This document shows positions 1 to 9,558 of a stretch of DNA of 64,000 nt, in pieces. The position numbers were made by a program, and so were the translations under genes. Below the pieces are notes generated by a model, which searched no databases, was not told the DNA's origin, and saw nothing but the letters and a program-made list of their open reading frames with translations. The first letter of the stretch is position 1, and each line of letters starts with the position of its first letter. Source of the DNA: Lachnospiraceae bacterium (GTDB lineage: Bacteria; Bacillota; Clostridia; Lachnospirales; Lachnospiraceae); contig JAFSBX010000029.1 in NCBI GenBank assembly GCA_017437065.1, positions 1 to 64,000 of the forward strand, given 5' to 3'.

Positions 1-62
1 AGCGAACGAAGATATTCAAAATCTCCTTCGTGGAGCTGTAATTTGTCTGTTTTTCTTGGCAT
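1..62 (-). CDS. Start of an unidentified gene running off the left edge, possibly an insertion-sequence transposase
   Basis: Only the first 20 codons are visible (MPRKTDKLQLHEGDFEYLRS). The ATG is preceded by a good ribosome binding site (GGAGG) and by a near-consensus promoter. The charged N-terminus followed by a leucine/glutamate helix is reminiscent of transposases of the IS630 type, but 20 residues cannot establish this. The context supports a mobile element, because the neighbouring symporter gene is cut off about 60 bases upstream of this start. Confidence 0.35.
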   Translation of the reverse strand, partial: MPRKTDKLQLHEGDFEYLRS

Positions 63-93
63 AATGGAGTCCTCCGATATATGTGTTGGTTCC

Positions 94-122
94 ATTATAC
101 ACCAAACCAGTATTTGTGTCAG
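94..122 (-). promoter_or_regulatory. Sigma-A-type promoter reading off the left edge
   Basis: On the minus strand CTGACA (-35, 117-122) and TATAAT (-10, 94-99) are separated by 17 bases, with a TG just before the -10 box. It would drive the partial gene at the left edge. It begins almost exactly where the symporter reading frame is lost, so it probably belongs to the inserted element. Confidence 0.6.
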
Positions 123-126
123 TTAT

Positions 127-546
127 TTATTTTATATTATAATAGTATGACGGACCACCTCGAAACTGGCCATCCTTACGTACTTTATAAACCTGTGCCA
201 ACGTACTCTCTATAAATGCTGATGCTCCTCCGATCAGTGCCATCAGCCACATCCAGAAAACGGCACCGGAACCACCTGCCGCAATCGCCGTTGCAATCCC
301 TGCAATATTACCGGTTCCTACTCGTGACGCTGTTGAAATCATTAATGCCTGAAAAGAAGATACCTTTTTTTCACCATCGTTTTTGTCCGATTTTTCCAGC
401 ATGGACTTGATTCCATCTTTGAATAAGCGAAACTGTACTCCCTTCGTGCGAATAGTAAAGTATAACCCCACACCTGCCAGCATAATAATCAATACATAAG
501 TATACATAAAATTATTTATATTCGTTAAAATATCATTGAATGTCAT
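127..546 (-). pseudogene. Truncated sodium:alanine symporter (AGCS family), N-terminal 139 residues
   Basis: The protein begins like an amino-acid carrier of the AGCS family, which imports alanine or glycine with Na+. The family signature around SRVGTGNIAGIATA and the following GGPSYYY stretch are present. The family is normally about 440-480 residues with 10-11 membrane segments; here the frame stops after 139 residues, just inside the GGP-YY motif. Immediately downstream are a promoter and start of another gene, so an insertion is the likely cause. A complete AGCS paralogue lies at 26473-27792. A true short protein is unlikely because most of the transport core is missing. Confidence 0.8.
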
Positions 547-597
547 TCAAATCTGTTCCTTTTCTTTCATATTTTCTCTATTACAGTTACTACTGTT

Positions 598-2262
598 TTA
601 TACAGACTCCGTCTTTCCTGAAATTTTCTTTATCACCATAATTGTAACAACCATAAGTATAAGTGTTACAGGAAGTGCAATCAGTGCAGTTGAGTCACCT
701 ACATTATATCCTATTACACCTGCAATAATATATCCAATAAATGACACTACCGCTGCTGTCATGGCATATGGAAGCTGTGTAGATACATGATTTACATGAT
801 CCGAATGAGCTCCTGCAGATGCCATAATCGTGGTATCCGATATTGGCGAACAATGGTCGCCACAAACTGCACCGGAAAGACATGCCGCTATTGAAATTAC
901 AAGCATTTCCTGCGTTGTGCCATTTCCAAAAACATCACATACAATCGGTATAAGGATGGCAAATGTTCCCCAACTTGTCCCGGTAGAAAAAGCAAGGAAC
1001 AGTGCAACAGCAAACACAATACATGGAAGGAACATTTTCAGTACTCCTGCGGAACCTGAAACTGTTTCAGCTACAAATACATTTGCACCAAGCAGTCCTG
1101 TCATCCCGGACAGTGTCCATGCCATCGTTAAAATCAGAATCGGAGCAACCATTGCCTTAAATCCTTCCGGAATACAATCTGTAAATTCTTTAAATGTCAT
1201 TACCCCGCGAATCATATAAAAGCAAAATGTAATAATAAGCGTAACCATACTTCCTAAAACAAGTCCCATGGATGCATCTGCATTAGAAAATGCATTAATA
1301 AACGTTTCTCCCTGAAAGAAACCGCCCGTATATATCATTCCAATGATACAGCATACAATCAGTATAAATACCGGAAATACCAAATCTATTACCTTTCCCT
1401 GAAAATCTGCTGCCTCTTCTTTTACATCACCATAAGGTCTTGCTTCTGTTGTAAAAAGGTCATTTTTTTCAATCGCATTCCTCTCATGCTTCTTCATGGG
1501 ACCAAAGTCCGCCTTCAACACGATTACTAAAACAATCATTAGTAATGTAGATAACGCATAGAAATTATATGGTATTGTCTTTAAAAACATGGAAAAACCA
1601 TTAATATCGGAACCTTCCGGTACTGACGATGTCACTGCCGCAGCCCAGCTTGAAACCGGTGCGATAATACATATCGGTGCTGCTGTCGCATCAATAAGAT
1701 ATGCCAGCTTTGCTCTGGAAACCTTATGTCTGTCAGTAACCGGCCGCATCACCGAACCAACTGTAAGACAATTAAAATAATCATCCACGAAAATAAGTAC
1801 ACCAAGTACCATAGTAGCTAACTGCGCCCCTACCCGGCTTTTAATGTGTGTAGACGCCCATTGTCCAAAAGCTGCAGAACCTCCTACTTTATTCATCAGT
1901 GCCACCATAATACCAAGTACTACCAAAAACACTAAGATACCTACATTCCAGCTGTCTGCCAGTTTGTAAATCATGCCTCCGTCACCATTATAAAGCATGG
2001 TATTCAACATAAGCTCCAGATTGCCATTGGCATAAAGCAAGGCACCTGTAACAATTCCTACAAAAAGCGAAGAATACACCTCTTTTGTAATAAGTGCCAA
2101 AACAATGGCAATTATCGGCGGAAGCAATGCTCCGATTGTTGCATACACTCCCGGTAAATAGTTTTCTGTATTAATTGTTCCCGGATTACTTAATGTAAAA
2201 TACATAAGTACAGCAACAATTATTAACATTGAACCTAGGAAAACAATACTTTTTTTCTTCAA
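598..2262 (-). CDS. Na+/H+ antiporter, NhaC family
   Basis: A 554-residue polytopic membrane protein that by family exchanges cytoplasmic Na+ for external H+. It starts with one N-terminal membrane segment, followed by a long hydrophobic protein with about a dozen segments. NhaC-type features include the DDYFNCLTVG stretch, the conserved polar run DATAAPICIIAPVSSWAA, and the CSPISDTTIMASAGA motif near the C-terminus. The length fits the longer NhaC branch. It stands alone between the truncated symporter (52 bases away) and a divergent dus gene. Substrate specificity, Na+ versus another cation or coupled organic acid, cannot be read from sequence. Confidence 0.85.
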   Translation of the reverse strand: MKKKSIVFLGSMLIIVAVLMYFTLSNPGTINTENYLPGVYATIGALLPPIIAIVLALITKEVYSSLFVGIVTGALLYANGNLELMLNTMLYNGDGGMIYKLADSWNVGILVFLVVLGIMVALMNKVGGSAAFGQWASTHIKSRVGAQLATMVLGVLIFVDDYFNCLTVGSVMRPVTDRHKVSRAKLAYLIDATAAPICIIAPVSSWAAAVTSSVPEGSDINGFSMFLKTIPYNFYALSTLLMIVLVIVLKADFGPMKKHERNAIEKNDLFTTEARPYGDVKEEAADFQGKVIDLVFPVFILIVCCIIGMIYTGGFFQGETFINAFSNADASMGLVLGSMVTLIITFCFYMIRGVMTFKEFTDCIPEGFKAMVAPILILTMAWTLSGMTGLLGANVFVAETVSGSAGVLKMFLPCIVFAVALFLAFSTGTSWGTFAILIPIVCDVFGNGTTQEMLVISIAACLSGAVCGDHCSPISDTTIMASAGAHSDHVNHVSTQLPYAMTAAVVSFIGYIIAGVIGYNVGDSTALIALPVTLILMVVTIMVIKKISGKTESV

Positions 2263-2384
2263 AACCCGTCTCCTTATCTTAACAAAATCTTTATATTTTT
2301 TTTATAATTATAGTCTATCCCCTGTCTTTCGACAAGAACATTCCTAAAAAGATTAAGGTATTATAAAGGTCTTAAAAATGGAAT

Positions 2385-2414
2385 TTTACATAAGCAGAAA
2401 AATAATGTTATAAT
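2385..2414 (+). promoter_or_regulatory. Promoter of the dihydrouridine synthase gene
   Basis: TTTACA (2385-2390) and TATAAT (2409-2414) are 18 bases apart, 26 bases upstream of the ATG at 2440. A ribosome binding site (AGGAGA) follows at about 2427. This is a near-consensus vegetative promoter. Confidence 0.7.
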
Positions 2415-2439
2415 CTAAAAAAATTCAGGAGACAGTCAT

Positions 2440-3375
2440 ATGAACTACTATTTTGCCCCATTACATGGTATTACGGATTACATATACAGAAATATTGTCT
2501 GGAAACACTTTCCCTGTTGGGATAAATTATATGCCCCTTTTATCCAGCCGAATGAACGACCGACCATTGTTCCGAAAGAATATCAGGATATCTGTCCCGA
2601 AAACAATTCCGGTATTCCTACGGTTCCTCAAATACTTACCTGCGATGCTCAGGGCTTTATCCGTGTAGCCAAAATATTAGAAGATATCGGTTATAAAGAA
2701 ATAAATCTGAATCTTGGCTGTCCTGCCAATACTGTTGTTTCTAAAGGAAAAGGCTCTGCCATGCTGAAAGATACGAATGCTTTGAACCACTTTTTCGATA
2801 CCATATTTCAATGTGAATGGAACAGTAAAATTACAGTAAAAACCCGTCTCGGTTTTACTGATGATGATGATTTTGAGGACTTATTGAAAGTATACTGTAG
2901 ATATCCTATTGAAGAATTAATCATTCACCCAAGATTTCGTTCTGACTGGTATAACGGAAATCCAAGGCTGGATGAATTTTGTAAAACATTTTCCTTGGAT
3001 GTGCTTCCATTTAAAGTCTGCTATAATGGAAATATTTATACTACGAGTGATGTTAGTAATATTTTAGATAAGTTTCCATTTCTAAAAAGCATTATGTGCG
3101 GCAGAGGTGCTTTGTCTAACCCTTCCCTGATTCGCGAACTTAAGGGTGGGAATGCCATGACTTTAGAGGAATTTATAGCTTTTCATGATGATATTTTCAA
3201 CACTTATATGTCTGTAATGCCACGTGAAAGAAACTTGATTAATAAAATGATGCAGATGTGGACTTATTGGTCTACTTATTGGAAACCGGACAAAGAACTG
3301 CTGAACGAATTAAGAAGATGTGTTAGTGTTAAGGAATATACTTCTGTTATATGGCATATTTATGAAAGTCTTTGA
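2440..3375 (+). CDS. tRNA-dihydrouridine synthase
   Basis: A 311-residue FMN-dependent enzyme that reduces uridine to dihydrouridine in the tRNA D-loop. It shows the Dus TIM-barrel pattern: N-terminal APLHGITD, the catalytic cysteine C94 in NLGCPAN, the KTRLGF strand, the HPRFRSDWYNG segment, and the phosphate-binding end CGRGALSNP. Length is normal for bacterial Dus proteins. It is a single-gene unit with its own promoter upstream and a strong hairpin terminator downstream. The subfamily (and so which tRNA position) is not assigned; it looks closer to a divergent clostridial group than to classical DusB next to a ribosomal operon. Confidence 0.88.
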   Translation: MNYYFAPLHGITDYIYRNIVWKHFPCWDKLYAPFIQPNERPTIVPKEYQDICPENNSGIPTVPQILTCDAQGFIRVAKILEDIGYKEINLNLGCPANTVVSKGKGSAMLKDTNALNHFFDTIFQCEWNSKITVKTRLGFTDDDDFEDLLKVYCRYPIEELIIHPRFRSDWYNGNPRLDEFCKTFSLDVLPFKVCYNGNIYTTSDVSNILDKFPFLKSIMCGRGALSNPSLIRELKGGNAMTLEEFIAFHDDIFNTYMSVMPRERNLINKMMQMWTYWSTYWKPDKELLNELRRCVSVKEYTSVIWHIYESL

Positions 3376-3386
3376 TGAAAAATATA

Positions 3387-3420
3387 GAGTCAGGAAAACA
3401 TAACCGAAACTTCCTGACTC
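3387..3420. terminator. Bidirectional terminator between dus and the histidine kinase
   Basis: GAGTCAGGAA and TTCCTGACTC form a perfect 10-bp stem, with A-rich sequence on the left and TTATATATTA on the right. It lies between two convergent genes and can serve both. Confidence 0.8.
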
Positions 3421-3427
3421 TTATATA

Positions 3428-5671
3428 TTATTCATACTCAATTATATCATCCGGCAGATACTTCTCCACCATCTTCTCCAGCAGTTCTCCATCCACCGGT
3501 TTCGACATATAATCGTCAAAACCTTTTCTCAAAAACATCTCTTTCGAACCTACAATGGCATTTGCAGTAAGTACAATAATTGTTGCATTTTCGGAGGCAT
3601 TAATTGTTTCCGCCCGCAGTTTTTCCAACGTTTCGATACCATCCATTTCCGGCATCATGTGATCCAGAAAAATAATGTGATATGGAGTTCTTGTTGCTTT
3701 TGCAATACACTCCTTACCGCTTGTTGCCGTATCTACTTTCACTTTAATTCGCTTCAACAATGCCTTAACTACTGTAATATTAATCGCAGTGTCATCTACT
3801 ACAAGAATTCTTGCACGTTCCGCCGTAAATTGTTCTTTCACTATTGCTTTTGTGGCATGACCTGCCTCCCATTTAGCAAGCGCATCCTGTCCTTCAACTA
3901 CCTTATCTGACATAACTTTTTGTTCTACATTTGCTTCAAACATCGAGCCTTTTCCAAATTCACTTTCTACCCGTGTTTCCCCATGCATCATCTCTGCTAA
4001 TTGACGGACAATTGACAGACCAAGTCCTGTACCTTCAATATTATGATTCTTCTCTTCGTTGACTCTGTTAAATGCTTTAAACAGTCTTTCCTTATCTTCT
4101 TCTTTAATGCCGATTCCTGTATCCTGCACCTGTATAATCAGTTGCATTTTATCGTTCGCTTTAATATCCGCTTTCAAATGCAGGCAAACCATACCCTCTT
4201 CTGTGTATTTAATGGCATTATTAATCAGATTCGTAATAATCTGCTTAATTCGAATTTCATCTCCGTATAATTCATACGGAAGACCTTCCTCCAATTTAAT
4301 TTTAAATGTCAATCCTTTATTTTCTGCTTTTGGCATTAAAACATTTCGTATATCTCTTACTACCTGCAACAAATTATACTCTTTTTCTACAATCTCCATT
4401 TTACCGGATTCGATTTTAGAAAAATCCAATATTTCATTGATAAGATTTAATAATGTTTTACCCGCACCGCTAATATCCTCGGCATAACGTCTGATTTCAG
4501 GAGACATACTCTCTCTTAAAATCATTTCATCCATACCTAGTACTGCATTTATAGGCGTTCTTATTTCATGACTTATTTGTGCTAAAAGCCGACTTTTCGC
4601 TTCATTCGCCGCATCTGCACGTTTCCGCTCCTGCTCTAACGCACGAATCATCTGCATCTTTTCACTTAGATTATTTACCAAAACAAGATACCCTATTGTC
4701 TCCTTATATTCATCAAAAATCGGAACTGTACTAAAACTGCAATACACATTATTATTGCGGCATACAGCATCTTTTTCTATTTTTTTATCTGCTGAGTAAA
4801 ATTCGTTATCTACCGAAATAAACAACTTTTCCAATGACATATCTTCATACTGTTCCGGCAAGCAAAAAAAATTTTTACTCGTTTCATTTACAATACACAG
4901 CTTTTTATCATTGTCATAAACAAGCAAAGGTTCCTTCACAGAAGAATATATAAATTCAGACATATTTTCAATCGTCAACTGAGACGTATTATAAAAACGA
5001 ACTGTATTATACAATAAAATCGCCCCAAAAAACTGCCCCAATGTACTTCCCGGAAATGCAAAATAACCAAATTGAGGCATAATCGTATCAAAAATCATAC
5101 CTATCACTGTTATGTTCGCACACCAAAAAAGTTTCTTTCCCATAGCACGCTCTTTTTTGCGTTTCCCTTGTCTTATCATGCACCAAATTAATATATATAA
5201 AAAAATACATATAAGAACACAATATCCTGTATATAAATTATTCCAGAATCCGGATACAAGCTGATAATATATACCGTCATCTTTTCTAAAAAAAGTAGCA
5301 CACTGACTTGTTCCTGTAACTATCGCTAAAGGTAGTGCTAAACTGATAGAAAAAATATACATAATTTTCTTGAGCAGGCCGGATATATTGGTCCACTGGG
5401 ATGCTAACACAATTACCAACACCAAAAATGCAAAAACCCCATATTGTCCTATGCTTCTCCACCGTCTTGCACATTCCAGCTCTTCCTGTATGAAAATCAT
5501 GGAATAACAGAAACTCCAAAGACTACTTGAAAAGAGAACTGCTGCAATACATCGATTCACCCACAGCTTTCTGTTTTCTTTTTTTACCATCTGAATACAT
5601 AAATAACCGGTAATAAATGACATTCCAAATAAAATATATGAAGTTATCATACCATACATCGCCATCACCAA
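3428..5671 (-). CDS. Membrane hybrid sensor histidine kinase/response regulator
   Basis: A 747-residue sensor protein. The first ~235 residues contain about seven hydrophobic segments and resemble the 7TM sensor regions of clostridial hybrid kinases. A PAS-like region (about 240-340) is followed by a short coiled linker and the dimerisation/phosphoacceptor domain with H368 in SHEIRTPINAV. The ATPase domain has NLINNAIKYT, DTGIGI and GTGLGLSIV. The C-terminal receiver domain starts at ILVVDD with phosphoacceptor D670 in FLDHMMPEMDG and the usual K in MSKPVDG. No output domain or partner regulator is adjacent, so the target is unknown. The start is uncertain: TTG, GTG and several ATG codons lie within eight codons and no clear ribosome binding site decides between them. 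Confidence 0.9.
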   Translation of the reverse strand: MVMAMYGMITSYILFGMSFITGYLCIQMVKKENRKLWVNRCIAAVLFSSSLWSFCYSMIFIQEELECARRWRSIGQYGVFAFLVLVIVLASQWTNISGLLKKIMYIFSISLALPLAIVTGTSQCATFFRKDDGIYYQLVSGFWNNLYTGYCVLICIFLYILIWCMIRQGKRKKERAMGKKLFWCANITVIGMIFDTIMPQFGYFAFPGSTLGQFFGAILLYNTVRFYNTSQLTIENMSEFIYSSVKEPLLVYDNDKKLCIVNETSKNFFCLPEQYEDMSLEKLFISVDNEFYSADKKIEKDAVCRNNNVYCSFSTVPIFDEYKETIGYLVLVNNLSEKMQMIRALEQERKRADAANEAKSRLLAQISHEIRTPINAVLGMDEMILRESMSPEIRRYAEDISGAGKTLLNLINEILDFSKIESGKMEIVEKEYNLLQVVRDIRNVLMPKAENKGLTFKIKLEEGLPYELYGDEIRIKQIITNLINNAIKYTEEGMVCLHLKADIKANDKMQLIIQVQDTGIGIKEEDKERLFKAFNRVNEEKNHNIEGTGLGLSIVRQLAEMMHGETRVESEFGKGSMFEANVEQKVMSDKVVEGQDALAKWEAGHATKAIVKEQFTAERARILVVDDTAINITVVKALLKRIKVKVDTATSGKECIAKATRTPYHIIFLDHMMPEMDGIETLEKLRAETINASENATIIVLTANAIVGSKEMFLRKGFDDYMSKPVDGELLEKMVEKYLPDDIIEYE

Positions 5672-5800
5672 TTTTCAATTAATTATTATTCTTTTCTATT
5701 ATCATACACTATTTAAAATTGTCATACAATATTTTTTCAAAATATACTCGTATTTGCTTCTAAACACCTCCCACCACTTGGCTCGTTCAATTTCCTATTA

Positions 5801-5832
5801 CACAAAAAAACACACCCTTTATCAGGATGTGC
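5801..5832 (-). terminator. Terminator of the GH3 glycosidase gene
   Basis: On the minus strand CACATCC pairs with GGGTGTG around a short loop and is followed by a run of seven Ts. It lies about 60 bases after the stop of the beta-glucosidase gene. Confidence 0.75.
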
Positions 5833-5890
5833 TTTCTACCATATTATGTATTAATGATTGTAATAATTCCAATCGCCTTTAATAAAATAA

Positions 5891-8431
5891 TTAATCCAGA
5901 TACTCAAATTTAATGTTATCCAGTCTGAAATCTGCACCATCAGTAGTATCTGTCATAAATTTAAACTGATAATTTCCTTTTTCCAATGTTACATCCAATG
6001 TAAAATCCTGAAAATCATCCATATTTTCTGTTGCTGTCATTGGCACAACTGTACGATTTGCATTACCATCATCTTCGATGACAGGAGTCTGATAATAGAT
6101 AGCTACCGTTTCACTATCTTTTGCAGCTGCAATATTGAAATGCAGACGATAATTACCTTCTTCCGGTACATATACTTCCCATTTCGCATTTGCCCATTCC
6201 GTTCCCCAGTTATCTACATAACTGATGTTATTGGAATTGCCTGTTTTTACAAGATAAGAATCACTTGTAAAATTCTCTGCTTCAAGAACATACCCTGAAG
6301 ATGCAAGATCAATTCCTACCGCTGATTGTGCTTCCTTCTCTTCCTCACTTTGTGAAGGTGCTGCTCCGATTTCTACTGTACCATCTGCGTTGATACTGCT
6401 TCCGTCTTTTCTTAAACCACTTCCATTTTTAAAGAGAATATTTTTCTCATTTTCCGCTTCTAATTTTCCTACAATATCAGATGCATACCACGGCCATGTA
6501 TAAGTCAATGTTCCTGTAAACTCGTTATCCCCCAGCAATACATCTGCCACTCCTGCACCTTCTGTTCCGGGCAGCCATGCCATGACAAGTGCATCAAAAT
6601 CTGCAATCTGATCTGCAATTGTAAGTGGTCTTCCGGCAACCATAACTACAATCACCGGTATATCCTCTTTCCCAACCGCTGCTGCTGTTTCCTTTACATT
6701 TTCTATTACTTTACGATCTGAACCCGGCAATATAAGACTTGATACACTTCTGTCACCACTGGTTTCTGCATATGGATTTTCTCCAACTACCAAAACTACT
6801 GCCTCATGATTGGCACCTACTTCTCCCTCTGCACTGTAATCAATTGTCACACCATCTCCGGCAACTTCCTGTAAACCTTCTAATATAGTAGTACCCTCCG
6901 TAATGTTTCCTGCTGAACCCTGCCAGCTGATTGTCCATCCACCACACTGGTACCCTATATTATCTGCCTTTGCACCTGCTACCAGAATATTTTTACATTC
7001 TGCCAGATTTTCTAATGCCGTTTTTCCGTTTATAGTATCATTTTTTAACAACACCATGGATTTTGACACCGCTTCTCTTGCGATTGCACGGTGTTCATCA
7101 CTTCCAAAATCCGCCATCAATGCTTCCTCTGCACCGATTTCTTCTTCAAATAATCCTGCTTCAAATTTTACCCTAAGAATTCTGCTAACTGCATCATCAA
7201 TTCTCTCAATGCTGACTAATCCTTCTTCTACTGCTGCCTTCAGCTCTGTCATACATTCTTTCCATGAATTTGGCTCCATCAAAAGATCCACACCTGCATT
7301 AACACTGTTTGCAATCTGTTCTTTATAATTTTTACCACTTACCTGCTGCACACCATTGTAATCGCTGATTACAAGTCCGGTAAATCCTAATTCTCCCTTT
7401 AAAATATCCATGATAAGATGTTTATTTTCGTGACATTTTAAACCATTTACACTGTTAAAGGAAACCATTACAGTTCTTGCACCTGCTTCAATTGCTGCTT
7501 TATAAGGCGCTAACAGTTCCTCATGAAGAAGCCTGTCAAATTCTTCTTCTGACATTTGAACATCGCCCTGATTTATTCCGTTATATGTATACCCTTCACC
7601 GATATAATGCTTTGCTGTTGCAAGTATACGAGAATCATCTAAATATGCATCCGTTCCGATTTCACCCTGTAATCCGGTCACAAATGCTGCTCCCAATCTT
7701 GTAACCAATTCAACATCCTCTCCGAATCCTTCATAGGTTCTTCCCCACAATTCATTCTGTGGGTTGGCAAGAGTCGGCGCAAATGTCCACTGAATTCCTG
7801 TTGCCCTAACTTCCTTCGCTACCGCCTCACCCATTCTTTTCATCAACTCTTCATCATTTGCTGAGCCAAGCCCAATATTATGCGGATATACAGTAGCTCC
7901 ATACACATTATTATGTCCATGTACAGCATCTACACCATACAACACCGGTATTCCCAAACGACTCTCTAATGCCGCCTGCTTTATATTATTAATGTGTATC
8001 TGCCAGTCTTCAGCTGTATTTCCACTTGCCGGCGCGGAACCACCACCGCTTAATACAGAGCCAATACCATATTGTTTAATATCTGCATAACTGACTGCTG
8101 CCTGCTCCGGCTGAAGCATTTGAGCTATCTTTTCCTCAAGTGTCATCTGTGAAAGAAGCTCTGTCACACGTTCTTCCACATCTTTGCTTGCGTCCATATA
8201 TGCACTCTTATCCAAAGGCTTTGGCTCGGTTGGCTCATATTTTACTATCTGTTCCGTTGTTTCTTGTTCCGTTTCTTCCTGTTCTGCAGTTGTCTGCTGT
8301 GTAACTGCCTGTCCATTCTCTGCCTGTGAATCGGTTTCTTTACTTGTTCCACATCCCCAAAGACTGAGACACATACTCAATACAAGTAAAAAAGCCCACG
8401 TTTTCTGCCATTTTCTTTGTTTGTTTTTCAT
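5891..8431 (-). CDS. Secreted glycoside hydrolase family 3 beta-glucosidase-like lipoprotein with a C-terminal carbohydrate-binding-like domain
   Basis: An 846-residue exported enzyme. Residues 1-27 form a lipoprotein signal ending in LWGC, so the mature protein should be anchored through C27, followed by a Gln/Glu/Thr-rich linker. The GH3 N-terminal barrel covers roughly 75-400, with the conserved VDAVHGHNN, KHYIGEG, and nucleophile D357 in ISDYNG. The GH3 C-terminal sandwich follows at about 440-640. The last ~130 residues (from VLEAENF) look like a CBM6/CBM35-type beta-sandwich. By family it releases terminal glucose or a related sugar from beta-linked oligosaccharides or glycoconjugates. 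It is monocistronic with its own terminator; no transporter is nearby to hint at the substrate. Confidence 0.9.
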   Translation of the reverse strand: MKNKQRKWQKTWAFLLVLSMCLSLWGCGTSKETDSQAENGQAVTQQTTAEQEETEQETTEQIVKYEPTEPKPLDKSAYMDASKDVEERVTELLSQMTLEEKIAQMLQPEQAAVSYADIKQYGIGSVLSGGGSAPASGNTAEDWQIHINNIKQAALESRLGIPVLYGVDAVHGHNNVYGATVYPHNIGLGSANDEELMKRMGEAVAKEVRATGIQWTFAPTLANPQNELWGRTYEGFGEDVELVTRLGAAFVTGLQGEIGTDAYLDDSRILATAKHYIGEGYTYNGINQGDVQMSEEEFDRLLHEELLAPYKAAIEAGARTVMVSFNSVNGLKCHENKHLIMDILKGELGFTGLVISDYNGVQQVSGKNYKEQIANSVNAGVDLLMEPNSWKECMTELKAAVEEGLVSIERIDDAVSRILRVKFEAGLFEEEIGAEEALMADFGSDEHRAIAREAVSKSMVLLKNDTINGKTALENLAECKNILVAGAKADNIGYQCGGWTISWQGSAGNITEGTTILEGLQEVAGDGVTIDYSAEGEVGANHEAVVLVVGENPYAETSGDRSVSSLILPGSDRKVIENVKETAAAVGKEDIPVIVVMVAGRPLTIADQIADFDALVMAWLPGTEGAGVADVLLGDNEFTGTLTYTWPWYASDIVGKLEAENEKNILFKNGSGLRKDGSSINADGTVEIGAAPSQSEEEKEAQSAVGIDLASSGYVLEAENFTSDSYLVKTGNSNNISYVDNWGTEWANAKWEVYVPEEGNYRLHFNIAAAKDSETVAIYYQTPVIEDDGNANRTVVPMTATENMDDFQDFTLDVTLEKGNYQFKFMTDTTDGADFRLDNIKFEYLD

Positions 8432-8547
8432 ACCTTCTTCTTTCTTCCTTTCCTTTGAGCTATTATATTTTAACTCTATAGTTTATTATAACCGATAGGT
8501 GTATTTTTTTCTATAGAAAAATAAAAACGTTTTTATCTTTTTATGTT

Positions 8548-8585
8548 AAAAAAAGCACTGATTCATTTTTTGAACCAATGCTTTC
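8548..8585 (-). terminator. Terminator after metA
   Basis: On the minus strand AAAGCA-TG and CA-TGCTTT pair across a short loop, followed by a T run (TTTTTTT). It lies about 55 bases downstream of the metA stop codon. Confidence 0.75.
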
Positions 8586-8637
8586 TCTAACTCAAAGTGG
8601 CCTTTCCCTTAAAATCGCCCTTTTTCAAAGGATTTTC

Positions 8638-9543
8638 TTACAATTCATACGGGGTGACTTGGTATACATAATAATTCAACCAGTTACTATACAAATTATT
8701 ACTATGTGCTCTCCACTGCAACAACGGCCTCTGTCCCGGATCATCTTTCGGATAATAATTCTTCGGCACTGCTATCGTCAGGCCCTTTCCGATATCTCTT
8801 TTATACTCATTATCCAGTGTCATGCGGTCATACTCCGGATGCCCCATTACAAAAATCTGTCTGCCTTCATCTGCAATCGTAAGAAGCACTCCCACATCTT
8901 CCGATTCCGCCAAAATTTTCAATGACGGGCATTTCTCAATATCTTCTTTCGCCACTGTAGTATAACGGCTGTTCGGAGCAAGAAATATATCGTCGAATCC
9001 ACGCACAAGCGGTACCTTTCTATTCAGTACACGGAACGGATAAATACCAAACATCTTCTCCGGCAGAAGTTTTTTATCAATTCCATAATGATAATACATA
9101 CCTGCCTGTGCTCCCCAACAAATATGAAGCGTAGACGTTACATTCGCTTTCGTCCACTCCATAATCATACAAAGCTCTTCCCAATAATCCACCTGCTCAA
9201 AAGGCATCTGTTCTACCGGTGCACCGGTAATAATCATTCCGTCAAATTTTAAATCTTTGATTTCTTCAAAGGTAGTATAAAACTTATTCAAATGATTCGC
9301 TGATGTATTTTGGGAAATATGACTGCTCACATTCAAAAAAGTTACATCAATCTGCAACGGGGTATTGGATAGCGCACGCAAAAGCTGTAATTCCGTATCC
9401 TGTTTTATCGGCATTAAATTCAATATACATACCTTCAACGGACGAATATCCTGATGAAGTGCACGATTTTCATCCATCACAAATATATTTTCATTTTCTA
9501 AGATCTCCAATGCCGGTAAATCGCTCTGTGTCTTAATTGGCAT
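8638..9543 (-). CDS. metA: Homoserine O-acyltransferase MetA, predicted acetyl-CoA type
   Basis: A 301-residue enzyme that activates homoserine in methionine biosynthesis. The nucleophile C142 (HICWGAQAG) and the H235/E237 pair (GHPEYD) are in their usual positions. Residue 111 is glutamate (TGAPVE). In this family a glutamate at 111 is associated with acetyl-CoA use and a glycine with succinyl-CoA, so O-acetylhomoserine is the expected product although many annotations of such proteins say succinyltransferase. The gene follows ligA by 15 bases on the same strand, so they are probably co-transcribed. I looked for a SAM riboswitch or T-box upstream and see none. Confidence 0.93.
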   Translation of the reverse strand: MPIKTQSDLPALEILENENIFVMDENRALHQDIRPLKVCILNLMPIKQDTELQLLRALSNTPLQIDVTFLNVSSHISQNTSANHLNKFYTTFEEIKDLKFDGMIITGAPVEQMPFEQVDYWEELCMIMEWTKANVTSTLHICWGAQAGMYYHYGIDKKLLPEKMFGIYPFRVLNRKVPLVRGFDDIFLAPNSRYTTVAKEDIEKCPSLKILAESEDVGVLLTIADEGRQIFVMGHPEYDRMTLDNEYKRDIGKGLTIAVPKNYYPKDDPGQRPLLQWRAHSNNLYSNWLNYYVYQVTPYEL

Positions 9544-9558
9544 AATTCTTCCTCCAAT

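Noticed and set aside
9544-9558. A SAM riboswitch or T-box controlling metA
   Set aside because: Only 15 bases separate ligA and metA; no aptamer or attenuator is visible.
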